Positions 52,127 to 62,224 of a stretch of 64,000 bases of DNA are shown here, in pieces. This stretch comes from Affinirhizobium lemnae. Its GTDB lineage: Bacteria > Pseudomonadota > Alphaproteobacteria > Rhizobiales > Rhizobiaceae. Position 1 is the first letter of the stretch. Every line of letters starts with the position of its first letter. Below the pieces are notes generated by a model, which saw only the letters and a list, made by a program, of their open reading frames with translations, was not told the origin of the DNA and did no database searches. The stretch covers positions 186,001-250,000 of the forward strand of contig NZ_JALJQZ010000001.1 of NCBI RefSeq assembly GCF_022968395.1, in the 5' to 3' direction. Position numbers and translations under genes: made by a program.

Positions 52127-52882
52127 TCAGATTGAATATGCACTGGATGACCAATCACCAATTGCAGCCTGAACCACGGCAAGTGCTGCAACGGCTGCCG
52201 TATCCGCCCGCAAGATTCGCGGACCAAGCGGAATTGCGGTGACGTAGGGAAGGGTGCGAAGCCATTGGCGCTCCTCCTCGGAAAAGCCGCCTTCCGGACC
52301 CACGAGCAGTGCCAGCTTGCGTTCGGAAATTCCAGAAAGGACGGGTAGGGGGTTCTGGCTTTCCTCGCCTTCATCGCAGTAGATGATGCGGCGGTCCTTC
52401 GGCCAGGTTTCCAGCAGATCGCGCAGGCGAACAGGCGTGCGAACCTCCGGCACGGAAAGAATTCCGCATTGCTCTGCGGCTTCCACGACATTGGCCTGCA
52501 AACGATCCAGATTGGTGATCTTGCCCTGGACATGCTGTGTCATGACCGGCTGAAGCAGGCCTGCGCCCATCTCGACGGCCTTCTGCACCAGATAGTCCAG
52601 CCTCCCCACCTTCAATGGTGCGAAAAGATAATGAAGATCCGGCAGCGGTGTCTGGGGTCGCGTCTGCTCCACAGGCGCCAACAGCAGTTTCTTGCGGCTG
52701 GGAAGCACCAGCCTGGCACGCCATTCGCCATTTGCACCATCGAAGATCAGCACGTCGTCATCGGCCTGCATACGCAGCACGTTGACGAGATAATTGTACT
52801 GATCGGCCGTGGCCTCCAGCTCGGCGCCAGCCGAAATGGCAGAGGCAACGAAGAGTCTTTGCATACGGAAGTTGGCGCGCAT
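52127..52882 (-). CDS. rsmE: 16S rRNA (uracil1498-N3)-methyltransferase
   Basis: A 251-residue SPOUT methyltransferase. MQRLFV at residues 6-11 begins the PUA-like part; the SAM knot has [19 protein letters not shown] and [16 protein letters not shown]. It methylates U1498 of 16S rRNA. I keep ATG 52882 ([11 protein letters not shown]), as rhizobial forms carry this short lead; ATG 52867 is an alternative. It is 93 bases ahead of gshA on the same strand. Confidence 0.93.
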   Translation of the reverse strand: MRANFRMQRLFVASAISAGAELEATADQYNYLVNVLRMQADDDVLIFDGANGEWRARLVLPSRKKLLLAPVEQTRPQTPLPDLHYLFAPLKVGRLDYLVQKAVEMGAGLLQPVMTQHVQGKITNLDRLQANVVEAAEQCGILSVPEVRTPVRLRDLLETWPKDRRIIYCDEGEESQNPLPVLSGISERKLALLVGPEGGFSEEERQWLRTLPYVTAIPLGPRILRADTAAVAALAVVQAAIGDWSSSAYSI

Positions 52883-52895
52883 CGGGAATGCCTGT

Positions 52896-54440
52896 TCAGC
52901 CTAAAAACCGCAACATAAGCATCACCACGCCACCTGCAAGGGCCGCCGACAGCGGAACCGTGATCATCCATGCTGCAAGAATGCTCAGCAGGTGCGATCG
53001 GCGCACCAGGCGTCGGCGTCGTTCTTCAGCCTGATTGACATCTCGCGGGGGCTTGCCCGGGGCGACTTCGGTCATCCCCTGTTCTTGTGCAGTCAGGGAA
53101 AGATAGGTCTGTCTCTGCGCAGACCGGCGAATGTACCATTCGCGAAACAGCCCGACACCGAAGACTGAGCCGACAGCGATGTGCGTCGAGCTCACCGGAG
53201 CGCCGATGCTGGAGGCTAAAATGACGGTGACCGCGGCCGAAAGAGCAACGCAGTAGGCCCGCATCGGATTGAGCTTGGTGATCTCCTTGCCAACCAGATT
53301 GACCAGTCGCGGTCCAAAAAGTAGCAGGCCAAGGGCAATTCCCAACCCGCCGATCGTCAGTTCCCAGAGGGGTACGGACTGCATCTCGAAATTCTGGGAT
53401 CCTTCCAGGGCAGAAACGATGGCCGCCAGGGGTCCGATTGCATTGGAAACATCGTTCGCGCCATGAGCAAAGGAGAGCAGCGCCGCAGAAAAAATCAGTG
53501 GAATGCGAAACAGCACGCGCAGGGACTGGTTGCGGTTCTCAAGTCCTTCCGCGCTTTTTGCAATTATAGGTTGAATTATCATCCAAACCAGGACGCCGGT
53601 CACGAAACCAATACTCAGCGTGACGTGCATCGACAGGAATATAATCTCGTTTGGCAAAACGATGAGGATATAGGTGGTGAAACTGCCGAACATCAGAGCA
53701 ATCAAAAGCGGCACCCAACGCCGGGCCGCGGCAATCTTGTCGGGCGTATAGATGATGAACGTCTTGATAAAGGCGAGCATGGCCACGGCGATCAGCGCAC
53801 CGAGAAGAGGCGATACGACCCAGCTGATTGCGATGCCGCCGAGCACGGACCAGTTGACGGCATTCACCCCCGCAGCTGCAACGCCAGCGCCCATGACACC
53901 ACCCACGATCGAATGGGTGGTCGAAACCGGTGCGTTGATCCAGGTTGCGATATTGATCCAGGCTGCTGCGGCAATGAGAGCTGCCATCATGATCAGCGAC
54001 AGTTGAACTGGTCCCTGCACCATGTTCGGTCGCACGATGCCGATCGCGATTGTCCGCACGACATCGCTGCCGGAGATCAGCGCGCCTGCGATCTCGCAAA
54101 TCGCCGCCAGCACAAGGCCCGTTCCGATGCTCATGGCACGCGCGCCAACCGCAGCGCCAATATTGTTGGCAACGTCGTTTGCGCCGATATTCATGGCCAT
54201 GTATGCGGCAAGCGCCGCCGCAAGGACAATAAGAATACTTTCCGGATGACCCGTCATGGCGCCCACGGCCATCAGCATCGCTGCGACGACAAAAAGAAAG
54301 GCCGCTCCGGGGGCAGCCAGCCTGCGCCCGATATGGCGCGAGGCATCCTCGACAAGGTTAATCTTTTCCAGATCTTTATCCAGCGTTGCTTTGCGCAAGG
54401 ACTTTCGCCGGTTCGCCTTTGATGGGTCAGGATTATTCAC
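52896..54440 (-). CDS. pit: Inorganic phosphate transporter, PiT family
   Basis: A 514-residue membrane carrier. The repeated PHO4 signatures [20 protein letters not shown] and [20 protein letters not shown], with [17 protein letters not shown] and [19 protein letters not shown], identify a Pi:H+ (or metal-phosphate) symporter. A basic N-terminal tail ([20 protein letters not shown]) of 40 residues precedes the first span. The stop lies 13 bases before rsmE. No PhoU-like gene (often paired) is next to it, so this is the higher-affinity-independent housekeeping form (inference). Confidence 0.92.
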   Translation of the reverse strand: MNNPDPSKANRRKSLRKATLDKDLEKINLVEDASRHIGRRLAAPGAAFLFVVAAMLMAVGAMTGHPESILIVLAAALAAYMAMNIGANDVANNIGAAVGARAMSIGTGLVLAAICEIAGALISGSDVVRTIAIGIVRPNMVQGPVQLSLIMMAALIAAAAWINIATWINAPVSTTHSIVGGVMGAGVAAAGVNAVNWSVLGGIAISWVVSPLLGALIAVAMLAFIKTFIIYTPDKIAAARRWVPLLIALMFGSFTTYILIVLPNEIIFLSMHVTLSIGFVTGVLVWMIIQPIIAKSAEGLENRNQSLRVLFRIPLIFSAALLSFAHGANDVSNAIGPLAAIVSALEGSQNFEMQSVPLWELTIGGLGIALGLLLFGPRLVNLVGKEITKLNPMRAYCVALSAAVTVILASSIGAPVSSTHIAVGSVFGVGLFREWYIRRSAQRQTYLSLTAQEQGMTEVAPGKPPRDVNQAEERRRRLVRRSHLLSILAAWMITVPLSAALAGGVVMLMLRFLG

Positions 54441-54506
54441 GCAGCCTCAAACCGCCATCTTTGTATTGCCGATGTAATCAGCGGTCTTTGGCAGACGGTT
54501 GACAAT

Positions 54507-55010
54507 TTAGCGACCGACGGCCTTGAGCGACGAGCTCACGCGATGATCGGGATGATTTCCGAAAGCAAGGATGAGGTTGCGCAGTTCCGGTTCCTGAACG
54601 CGCGATGCCGCCGTCTGGCAATCGGCCCAATCCAGATCGCGGACACCCTTTTCCTTGAAGTTATCCACCATTGCGTCGACGCGTAGCGGATGGACCTGAA
54701 CCCGAACAGGAACTTTCAAGCCATTCTTGAGCTTCTTGAGATATCCAAAGTGACCAAAGGCTTCCTTCTCGGCAGTGCCGCGCACCCCCGCTTCCTCTAA
54801 AGCTTCACGCTCGGCAACGGCATGGGCCTTCTTGCCCTTCATCGGCCAACCCTTGGGGATGACCCAGCGTCGGGTTTCGCGGCTGGTCAGAAGCAGGATC
54901 TGGAGCCCATGGATGGAATCGATCCGATAGCACAGTGCGGCATATTGCTGACGCGGCGGTCGCCGCATCATCAGCAAAATGTTTTCCGTTATGCGATCGA
55001 GCAGACTCAC
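54507..55010 (-). CDS. NUDIX hydrolase, diphosphoinositol phosphatase-like
   Basis: A 167-residue NUDIX enzyme. The box reads GWPMKGKKAHAVAEREALEE then AGV; the metal-binding REALEE is intact, but the first Glu of the consensus (GX5E) is Lys, as in a common alphaproteobacterial subgroup. VIPKGWPMKG is typical of DIPP-like members. The substrate may be a nucleoside or inositol diphosphate and is not readable from sequence. It precedes the phosphate transporter gene by about 65 bases on the same strand. Confidence 0.85.
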   Translation of the reverse strand: MSLLDRITENILLMMRRPPRQQYAALCYRIDSIHGLQILLLTSRETRRWVIPKGWPMKGKKAHAVAEREALEEAGVRGTAEKEAFGHFGYLKKLKNGLKVPVRVQVHPLRVDAMVDNFKEKGVRDLDWADCQTAASRVQEPELRNLILAFGNHPDHRVSSSLKAVGR

Positions 55011-55273
55011 TTTCCTACATCTCCTTTCTGCGACCGATTATGACGCAAGAATCAGCCCTTGCACAGCTGTTCAGTATATATAAAACAATAGTGCCGACCT
55101 TTGCTCCTCGTCTAGAAACAGATTTTACGGGCGATAAGTTGCATGAGCCTTAACCGGTCACCACCATTGCAGGCATCGAGTTTCAGATAAGTCTGCTTTG
55201 GCAGCGGCACAAGCTTGATGCGCCTACACGAAAGTGAGAGGAATGCGATATTGACCAGATGAGGGAGGCAGTC

Positions 55274-56725
55274 TTGTCTGACGTGATTTCGTTTCTTCAG
55301 CCGCGCGAAAAGGTGCTGGCTCGCCGTTCTACAATCATCGCGGATCTGGCGGATCTGCTCCCGGCCGATTGCCTGGTGCATGAGCCGCGCGAACTTGTTC
55401 CCTTCGAAACGGACGCCTTCGTCGCGTATCGTCGGCTGCCGCTGGCCGTCGTTTTGCCTCACACCACCGCCCAGGTGGCGGCAGTGCTGAAATACTGTCA
55501 TCGCTATGGCGTCCCTGTCGTGCCGCGGGGCGCTGGTACCTCTTTGTGTGGCGGGGCCATTCCGCAGGAGGACGCGATCGTCATCGGTCTGTCGAAGATG
55601 TCGCGAATTCTCGAAGTCGACTTTGCCAATCGCACGGCAACCGTGCAGGCGGGGGTCACGAACCTTTCCATTTCGGACACGGTCGGGCCCGAGGGCTATT
55701 TCTATGCTCCCGACCCAAGCTCGCAGCTCGCCTGCACCATAGGCGGCAACATCGCTATGAATTCCGGCGGTGCCCACTGTCTGAAATATGGCGTAACGAC
55801 CAACAATCTCTTGGGCGTCAAGATGGTGCTGATGGACGGCACGGTCATCGATCTGGGCGGCAAGCATCTGGATAGTGCCGGTTACGATCTTCTGGGCCTG
55901 GTTTGTGGATCGGAAGGCCAACTTGGTATCGTGACCGAGGCAACAGTGCGCCTGCTTGCAAAGCCGGAAGGGGCGCGTCCGGTACTTTTCGGCTTCACGA
56001 GTTCCGAGGAGGCCGGGGCCTGTGTGGCAGATGTCATCGGGGCGGGGATTATCCCCGTGGCAATCGAATTCATGGACAAGCCAGCCATCGAAATCTGTGA
56101 GGCCTTTGCCAAGGCTGGCTATCCGCTGGATGTCGAAGCCTTGCTGATTGTCGAGGTTGAGGGGTCCGAAGCCGAGATGGAGGCCATGTTGGCCAGCATC
56201 GTCGAGATTGCCCGTCGCCACGGCGTCAAAACCGTGCGTGAAAGCCAGTCTGCCACCGAGGCGGCGCTGATCTGGAAGGGCCGCAAATCCGCCTTCGGCG
56301 CAACCGGGCGAATCGCGGATTATATCTGCATGGATGGCACGGTGCCGCTTAGCCAGCTTTCCTATGTCCTGAAGCGTACGGGTGAAATCGTCGAAGGGTT
56401 CGGCCTGCGTGTCGCCAATGTCTTCCATGCGGGGGATGGCAACATGCACCCGCTGATCCTGTTCAATGCAAACGATCCCATTGAGGCGGCCAAGGCGGAA
56501 GCCGCTGGCAACGAAATTCTGAAACTGTGCGTCGATGCCGGAGGCTGCCTGACCGGGGAGCATGGCGTTGGCATCGAAAAGCGGGATCTGATGCTGCATC
56601 AATACACGCGGGCCGAACTCGATCAGCAGATCCGTGTCCGGGAAGCCTTTGACGGTCAATGGCTGCTCAATCCCTCCAAGGTCTTCCCGCTTGACGGACG
56701 GCCGCAGACTGCCGGTGCCGCATGA
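55274..56725 (+). CDS. glcD: Glycolate oxidase subunit GlcD
   Basis: A 483-residue FAD-linked subunit. VPRGAGTSLCGGAIPQEDAI is the PP-loop of the VAO fold; YAPDPSSQLACTIGGNIAMN and HAGDGNMHPLILFN with EHGVGIEKRDLM are GlcD hallmarks. It oxidises glycolate (or D-lactate) to glyoxylate. I choose TTG 55274, because AGGGAGG at 55261-55267 is 6 bases away and homologues begin near SDVISFLQPR; ATG 55259 lacks a site. It overlaps glcE by ATGA. Confidence 0.93.
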   Translation: MSDVISFLQPREKVLARRSTIIADLADLLPADCLVHEPRELVPFETDAFVAYRRLPLAVVLPHTTAQVAAVLKYCHRYGVPVVPRGAGTSLCGGAIPQEDAIVIGLSKMSRILEVDFANRTATVQAGVTNLSISDTVGPEGYFYAPDPSSQLACTIGGNIAMNSGGAHCLKYGVTTNNLLGVKMVLMDGTVIDLGGKHLDSAGYDLLGLVCGSEGQLGIVTEATVRLLAKPEGARPVLFGFTSSEEAGACVADVIGAGIIPVAIEFMDKPAIEICEAFAKAGYPLDVEALLIVEVEGSEAEMEAMLASIVEIARRHGVKTVRESQSATEAALIWKGRKSAFGATGRIADYICMDGTVPLSQLSYVLKRTGEIVEGFGLRVANVFHAGDGNMHPLILFNANDPIEAAKAEAAGNEILKLCVDAGGCLTGEHGVGIEKRDLMLHQYTRAELDQQIRVREAFDGQWLLNPSKVFPLDGRPQTAGAA

Positions 56726-57930
56726 GCCTTCTTCTGGTCCCGACATGTGAAGACGAGGCGGCGGATATGATCCGCGCCGCCGCCGAAGCAAAACGCAGTC
56801 TCGCAATTTCTGGCGGCAATACCCGCAGCGGCTTCGGTCAGCAAGTCGAAGCACAGGGCGTCCTGCGTTCGCCCGGACTTTCCGGCATTGTCGCTTATGA
56901 TCCGGCAGAAATGGTTTTGACCGCACGCGCTGGAACGCCGGTGGCCGAGATCGATGAGGCGCTTGCCGAAAATGGCCAGATGCTGGCCTTCGAGCCCATG
57001 GACCATCGCCCCGTCATGGGCACTTCGGGCGAACCGACAATCGGCGGCATCTTCGCAACCAATACATCCGGTCCCCGCCGGTTCGTTGCCGGTGCAGCGC
57101 GTGACAGCCTTCTGGGCGTCCGCTACATCAATGGTCGCGGCGAGGTTCTGAGAGCCGGTGGACGTGTGATGAAGAATGTCACCGGCCTGGATCTCGTCAA
57201 GCTGCTGGCCGGCTCCTTCGGGACACTGGGCTTTCTGACCGAAGTTACCTTCCGTGTCCTTCCGCGCCCGCAGGACCAGCGCACCATCATTCTCTCTGGA
57301 CTTGACGATGGAGAGGCCACTCGCGCCATGGCGATTGCCATGAGCCTGTCGGTCGAGGTCTCAGGCGCGGCACATCTGCCGGAAAGCGTCAGGGGCCGCT
57401 TCCTGAACGCCACTCTGCCGGACGGACCCGCCACGGTTCTAAGGCTCGAAGGCCTTGCCGCATCGGTGGCCGTGCGTGCCGAAAAACTGGTCGCAACGCT
57501 GCAATCACTTGCGCCCATCAGCCAGTTGGATGCCGAAGAAAGCCGCGTTCTCTGGCAGGAAATCCGCGATGTCAAACCCTATGTCGATGGCACGATGAAG
57601 CCCTTGTGGAAGGTCTCCGTCGCGCCCACCAGCGGTTTCCAGCTGGTCGCGGCCCTTCGCTTGCAGGCGGGGATCGATTGCTTCTACGACTGGCAAGGTG
57701 GCCTTTTGTGGATGCGCATGGAATCCGAGCCGGAAGGAGAACTCGTGCGTCACGTCATGCATCAGATCGGCGGCGGCCACGCGACGCTTGTTCGGGCGAG
57801 CGTTGATATGAGGGCAACAGAAAACGCGTACGAGCCCTTGCCCGCAGCGGTTCTTGCGCTTCAGGCAAGGATCAAGAGCCAGTTGGATCCAGCCGGCATT
57901 TTCAACCCGGGCAAGATGGCAAGAGGCTGA
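56722..57930 (+). CDS. glcE: Glycolate oxidase subunit GlcE
   Basis: A 402-residue second FAD-binding subunit. SGGNTRSGFGQQVEAQG and GTSGEPTIGGIFATNTSGPR form the flavin-binding fold; the C-terminal end LQARIKSQLDPAGIFNPGKM is typical. It assembles with GlcD and the iron-sulfur GlcF at the membrane. The start overlaps the glcD stop by four bases, and glcF follows after 3 bases, so the three are translated together. Length matches the family (about 400). Confidence 0.93.
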   Translation: MSLLLVPTCEDEAADMIRAAAEAKRSLAISGGNTRSGFGQQVEAQGVLRSPGLSGIVAYDPAEMVLTARAGTPVAEIDEALAENGQMLAFEPMDHRPVMGTSGEPTIGGIFATNTSGPRRFVAGAARDSLLGVRYINGRGEVLRAGGRVMKNVTGLDLVKLLAGSFGTLGFLTEVTFRVLPRPQDQRTIILSGLDDGEATRAMAIAMSLSVEVSGAAHLPESVRGRFLNATLPDGPATVLRLEGLAASVAVRAEKLVATLQSLAPISQLDAEESRVLWQEIRDVKPYVDGTMKPLWKVSVAPTSGFQLVAALRLQAGIDCFYDWQGGLLWMRMESEPEGELVRHVMHQIGGGHATLVRASVDMRATENAYEPLPAAVLALQARIKSQLDPAGIFNPGKMARG

Positions 57931-57933
57931 GCG

Positions 57934-59223
57934 ATGCAGACCAATTTCACCGCCGAGCAGCTTGCCGATCCCCATGTGGCAGAATCCGAGGCCATTCTGC
58001 GCCGCTGCGTGCATTGCGGTTTCTGCACGGCGACCTGTCCCACCTATGTGACGCTGGGCAACGAGCTGGATAGTCCGCGCGGGCGCATCTACCTCATCAA
58101 GGATATGCTGGAAAACGGTCGCGCCGCCGATGCGGAGGTCGTCAAGCATCTGGATCGCTGCCTGTCCTGTCTTGCCTGCACCACCACCTGCCCCTCGGGC
58201 GTGGACTATATGCACCTGATCGACAATGCTCGCGTGCATGTGGAAAACACCTACCGCCGCCCGCTGGTCGACCGGTTGATCCGCAATGTTCTGGCCTTCG
58301 TTTTGCCATACCCTTCGCGGTTTCGCGCGGCGCTGAAACTTGCCCGGATGGGCAAACCCTTCGGTCCGCTGCTTGGCCGCTTCTCCCCGCTGAAGCCGCT
58401 GGCGGCCATGCTGACGCTTGCACCCGCAAATCTGCCGCAGCCGCTGCCTCAGCAATCCCGGCCGCTTGCCGTCCCGAAACGAGGTCGCGTTGCCATACTG
58501 GCCGGATGCGCCCAGCCGGTTCTTGATCCGCGCATCAATGAGGCAACGGAGCGGCTTCTCACCCGCCTTGGCGTCGAGATTGCCCGCCCGAAAGGGGAGG
58601 GATGCTGTGGCGCGCTGGTCCACCACATGGGTCGCGAAGAGCAGGCGCTGGATTTTGCCCGCCGCAATGTGGACGTGTGGATCGAAGAGGTCGAAAAGCG
58701 TGGCCTCGATGCCATCATCATCACCGCATCCGGCTGCGGCACGACCATCAAGGATTACGGCCATATGCTCCGGCTTGATCCTGCATATGCGGAAAAGGCC
58801 AGACGGGTTTCAGCGCTGGCCAAAGACATTACGGAATATCTGGCCATGCTCGATCTGCCAAAGCAGGAGAGCCGCGGCCTGACCGTGGCTTATCACTCCG
58901 CCTGTTCGATGCAGCACGGTCAGAAGATCACATTGCAGCCGAAGGCGCTGCTGCGCAATGCGGGCTTTGCGGTGCGCGATCCGACGGAAGGGCATCTGTG
59001 CTGTGGTTCTGCCGGAACCTATAACATCCTGCAGCCGGAGATTTCTGCCCAGTTGAAGGCGCGCAAGGTCAAGAACATCGAAGCGACGAAGGCCGATATC
59101 ATCGCCACCGGCAATATTGGCTGCATGACCCAGATCGCCAGCGGCACGAAGACGCCCACCGTCCATACGGTGGAGCTTCTGGATTGGGCCTATGGCGGCC
59201 CGAAGCCGGATAAATTGAGCTAA
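57934..59223 (+). CDS. glcF: Glycolate oxidase iron-sulfur subunit GlcF
   Basis: A 429-residue electron-transfer subunit with two [4Fe-4S] motifs, CVHCGFCTATCPTY (near 26) and CLSCLACTTTCPSG (near 76), and two CCG domains (EGCCGALVHHMG; HLCCGSAGTYN). It passes electrons from GlcD/E to the respiratory chain. It is the last gene of the glcDEF operon; a GC hairpin follows. No GlcC-type regulator or malate synthase G is adjacent. Confidence 0.94.
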   Translation: MQTNFTAEQLADPHVAESEAILRRCVHCGFCTATCPTYVTLGNELDSPRGRIYLIKDMLENGRAADAEVVKHLDRCLSCLACTTTCPSGVDYMHLIDNARVHVENTYRRPLVDRLIRNVLAFVLPYPSRFRAALKLARMGKPFGPLLGRFSPLKPLAAMLTLAPANLPQPLPQQSRPLAVPKRGRVAILAGCAQPVLDPRINEATERLLTRLGVEIARPKGEGCCGALVHHMGREEQALDFARRNVDVWIEEVEKRGLDAIIITASGCGTTIKDYGHMLRLDPAYAEKARRVSALAKDITEYLAMLDLPKQESRGLTVAYHSACSMQHGQKITLQPKALLRNAGFAVRDPTEGHLCCGSAGTYNILQPEISAQLKARKVKNIEATKADIIATGNIGCMTQIASGTKTPTVHTVELLDWAYGGPKPDKLS

Positions 59224-59229
59224 CCAGGA

Positions 59230-59261
59230 ATGCTGGCGGTCGCAGAAATCGCCGCCAGCAT
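59230..59261. terminator. Hairpin between convergent glcF and transpeptidase genes
   Basis: ATGCTGGCGG (59230-59239) and CCGCCAGCAT (59252-59261): 10-bp perfect stem. There is no T run, so it is a terminator-like or mRNA-end hairpin. Confidence 0.5.
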
Positions 59262-59268
59262 CCAGAAT

Positions 59269-59961
59269 TCAACCGCCAAAGATCGTGCGCAGGATATCAA
59301 TGCCGCGATCCTCGAATGCGACAGCACCCTGCTTGTTGCCCGGGCCGATGACGATCACCTTCGCGCCAATCTGGGCACGGGAATAGAGATGCTCGACATC
59401 CTTGTTCATCATGCGAATGCAGCCGGATGACATGTTGAGACCGATTGTCCAAGGCTGGTTGGTTCCGTGGATGCGGAAAATCGTGTCGCGGCCACCTTTG
59501 TAGAGATACATGGCACGGGCACCGAGCGGATTGTCTTCACCGCCCTTCTGGACGACAGGAAGATGGTGACCCTTGCGAGCCTCACGGGCAATCATTTCCT
59601 TAGGCGGACGCCATTCCGGCCATTCCTCTTTCCGGCCGATCTTGACGATGCCGGACCAGCCGAAGCCTTCGCGACCAACGCCGACGCCATAGCGAATGGC
59701 CCGGTCATTGCCTTCAACGAGGTAGAGGAACTTGTTGTTGGTATCGATGATGATCGTACCCGGCGCTTCCGTCGTCGCCAGCCGAACGACGCGCCTCTGG
59801 AACTTTTCGTCCGGTTCGCGACGCTGTGCAACGAAGGTCACGTCGTTTGATCTTTGCGCTGCGGGCTGCTGTCCCCGCGTAAAAGCGGATGCTGTATCAA
59901 ACGATGCCAACAACGAGCATGCCGCTAAGCCAAGCGCCATGCCATGCCTGAAAACTGCCAT
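59269..59961 (-). CDS. L,D-transpeptidase (YkuD family), downstream copy
   Basis: A 230-residue exported peptidoglycan enzyme. Signal peptide of about 26 residues (RHGMALGLAACSLLASFDTA then SAF). The YkuD active site is FRIHGTNQPWTIG with SSGCIRM, whose Cys is the nucleophile. It can form 3-3 crosslinks or attach proteins to peptidoglycan in the periplasm. ATG 59961 has a G-rich ribosome site (GGGGGACGGGG) directly upstream. It is 113 bases downstream of a paralogue on the same strand, with the shared block EWPEWRPPKEMIAREA. Confidence 0.92.
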   Translation of the reverse strand: MAVFRHGMALGLAACSLLASFDTASAFTRGQQPAAQRSNDVTFVAQRREPDEKFQRRVVRLATTEAPGTIIIDTNNKFLYLVEGNDRAIRYGVGVGREGFGWSGIVKIGRKEEWPEWRPPKEMIAREARKGHHLPVVQKGGEDNPLGARAMYLYKGGRDTIFRIHGTNQPWTIGLNMSSGCIRMMNKDVEHLYSRAQIGAKVIVIGPGNKQGAVAFEDRGIDILRTIFGG

Positions 59962-60073
59962 TCCCCGTCCCCCTAAAACTGGCTTTTGCAAGTTCGCAAA
60001 GTTTTATTGATTTGCCAGAGAATGCAAGTGGTCCGGCATTGCAGCGTCCGAAAACTCTGCCATGCCGCGACTT

Positions 60074-60919
60074 TTACATCACGATGACCTTCGTGCCGAC
60101 ATTTACGCGGCCGTAGAGGTCCGTCACATCCTCGTTTCGCATGCGGATGCAGCCGGAGGAAACGGCACTGCCGATCGTCCACGGCGCGTTGGTCCCATGA
60201 ATGCGGTAGAGGGTGGAGCCAAGGTAGAGGGCGCGCGCACCAAGCGGATTTTCCGGGCCGCCTTCCATCTTCACTGGAAGATAATGGCCCTTTGCGGCTT
60301 CACGCGCGATCATTTCCTTAGGCGGATGCCAGTCCGGCCATTCCGCCTTGCGGGTAACCGTATGGGTGCCCGCCCATTCAAAGCCGGGCTTGCCGACACC
60401 AACGCCGTAGCGCTTGGCCTGTCCGCCTTCCATCACGAGATAGAGGAAGCGGTTGTTCGTATCGATCACGATCGTGCCGGGCTTGTGCTCGGTCTGGTAG
60501 GCCACCATCTGCGGCAGGAATTGCGGTTCGATCTGACCCTTGATGACGGGAACGCGCTGCATGGCCGCCTGCTGGACCGGTGCCTGCTGCGCTGGCATGC
60601 GGTTTGGCCGAATCTGCGTCGTCTGCGTGCGCGGCACGACATAAGCCGGTTGATGTGAGGGATAGGCATAGCGAGGCTGCGCCGCATCGCGCGTGGCCGG
60701 GTCCCGGTAATCGCGAACGCCGCGCTGCATCGGCTGAACACGGTAGCTGTCGGGAGCGCGAACCTGCCCGCCGAGTTGCATGACCCAGGGAGCGGTAAGA
60801 TCGGGGCTCACCACGACCGGTGGACGTTCACGGTAACGATCCTGCGCCGTGGCTTCGGTGGCCGTCAGTCCCATCGTTGCGCACAACATCAGGACCAGTG
60901 ATTTCGCTCTGCTGGGCAT
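60074..60919 (-). CDS. L,D-transpeptidase (YkuD family), upstream copy
   Basis: A 281-residue paralogue of the preceding entry: signal peptide of about 25 residues (LVLMLCATMGLTATEATA then QD), a Pro/Gln/Arg-rich linker (60-130), then the YkuD domain with YRIHGTNAPWTIG and SSGCIRMRNEDV. The extra linker probably spans or binds peptidoglycan. Rhizobiaceae carry many such enzymes and rely on L,D-crosslinks during polar growth. Start ATG 60919 is preceded by GAGGGATACC. It is tandem with the shorter copy. Confidence 0.92.
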   Translation of the reverse strand: MPSRAKSLVLMLCATMGLTATEATAQDRYRERPPVVVSPDLTAPWVMQLGGQVRAPDSYRVQPMQRGVRDYRDPATRDAAQPRYAYPSHQPAYVVPRTQTTQIRPNRMPAQQAPVQQAAMQRVPVIKGQIEPQFLPQMVAYQTEHKPGTIVIDTNNRFLYLVMEGGQAKRYGVGVGKPGFEWAGTHTVTRKAEWPDWHPPKEMIAREAAKGHYLPVKMEGGPENPLGARALYLGSTLYRIHGTNAPWTIGSAVSSGCIRMRNEDVTDLYGRVNVGTKVIVM

Positions 60920-61114
60920 GGTATCCCTCTTCCTACATTCACTATGGCAGTGGCTTTGCTGCGACCGTGACCCAAAGATTAAAGCGAATGGTAAATTTCG
61001 GGTGGTGCGAATGCCGTGAATGCCGGAAAGCTTTCGGCAAGGTTAATCGCCGGTTTTAAAACATGGTTGATAGCTGTTAAACCGAAGCGGCTTGTAGATC
61101 GGGGAGGATTCGCG

Positions 61115-61744
61115 GTGGAAAAATCTGGCATTATCGAGGGCCCGGATGGCCGCTGCCGCTGCTTCTGGCATCAGAACCTGCCGGATTACATCCGCTATCA
61201 TGATGAGGAATGGGGCCGCCCAGTGACGGATGACAGGCGGCTGTTCGAGAAGATCTGCCTCGAAGGGTTCCAGTCGGGCCTGTCCTGGCTGACCATTCTG
61301 CGCAAGCGCGAGAATTTTCGTGCAGCCTTTGCCAGCTTCGATTTCGAAAAGGTTGCGCTGTTCGATGGTACGGATGTCGAACGTCTCGTCGCTGATGCGG
61401 GCATCATCCGCCATCGCGGCAAGATCGTCTCGACCATCAACAATGCTCGCAGAGCCATCGAATTGCGCGACGAGTTCGGTTCGCTGGCGCGCTTCTTCTG
61501 GTCCTATGAGCCAAAGCCGGAGGAGCGTCCATCCGTCGTTGATCTCGAACACCTGCGCGCCAATCCAACGACGGCGGTCTCGGTTCGTCTGTCGAAGGAT
61601 CTGAAGAAGCGCGGATGGACGTTCGTTGGCCCGACGACGGTCTACGCCTTCATGCAGGCCATGGGGCTGGTCAACGACCACATCGAAGGCTGCTGCATTC
61701 GCGAGGAGACCGAGGCCCTACGAACGGATTTGGTTCGACCATAA
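61115..61744 (+). CDS. tag: DNA-3-methyladenine glycosylase I
   Basis: A 209-residue base-excision enzyme that removes 3-methyladenine from alkylated DNA. RCRCFWHQNLPDYIRYHDEE, RLFEKICLEGFQSGLSWLTI and FVGPTTVYAFMQAMGLVNDH are family signatures; the zinc ligands lie at the N-terminal Cys/His and C-terminal HIEGCC. The start is GTG 61115, with GGGGAGG 7 bases upstream; the longer frame from 61016 lacks family residues. Monocistronic with a perfect terminator. Confidence 0.94.
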   Translation: MEKSGIIEGPDGRCRCFWHQNLPDYIRYHDEEWGRPVTDDRRLFEKICLEGFQSGLSWLTILRKRENFRAAFASFDFEKVALFDGTDVERLVADAGIIRHRGKIVSTINNARRAIELRDEFGSLARFFWSYEPKPEERPSVVDLEHLRANPTTAVSVRLSKDLKKRGWTFVGPTTVYAFMQAMGLVNDHIEGCCIREETEALRTDLVRP

Positions 61745-61759
61745 GGCCTATTCTATGGT

Positions 61760-61790
61760 CCTGGAGGTTGGAAAACCTCCAGGTCTCTTT
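61760..61790 (+). terminator. Rho-independent terminator after tag
   Basis: Perfect 10-bp stem CCTGGAGGTT/AACCTCCAGG, GGAA loop, then TCTCTTT. Confidence 0.82.
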
Positions 61791-61825
61791 CGCACTTAAA
61801 TCAGCAAGTTCGTTCTTGCCGGAAT

Positions 61826-62062
61826 TCAGGGGAGATTGACGCCCCGGTCGTCATCCTCACCCACAACGCCGGACGTCATAAACCCACCGCCATCCCAAAC
61901 GATATAGAGATACTTGCGCTCACCTGGCGCTGGATCGCCTACCCAATCGTTTGTCGCAAGAAAACGCCGTTGTCCGCTTGCATAGGCCTTTTTAATTTCA
62001 CTTGTCGCGTCGCGAGTTTTTTCCCAAACTCCATAGCCTGCATAGGTGATGTTGATAGCCAT
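61826..62062 (-). CDS. Small hypothetical protein, 78 residues
   Basis: A soluble small protein, MAINITYAGYGVWEKTRDAT, with an aromatic-rich second half (LATNDWVGDPAPGERKYLYI, VWDGGGF). I recall short proteins starting MAINITYA in rhizobia, but no function. GGAGG 6 bases before ATG 62062 decides the start over 62080. The upstream 160 bases are AT-rich and gene-free, separating it from the HAD gene. Confidence 0.65.
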   Translation of the reverse strand: MAINITYAGYGVWEKTRDATSEIKKAYASGQRRFLATNDWVGDPAPGERKYLYIVWDGGGFMTSGVVGEDDDRGVNLP

Positions 62063-62224
62063 GACGATCCTCCGTGGCAAAAGCGCCGGGGAAACCGTAA
62101 CTTCACATTACATAAAGCAATAACAAATTGTTCTGAATTATGTAAAAGGAAAATTCGCTTGTGACTATGTATCCAGTCTAGAATTGAAATGGCAGACTTT
62201 AACTCGAAAAAGTCAGGTTATGAT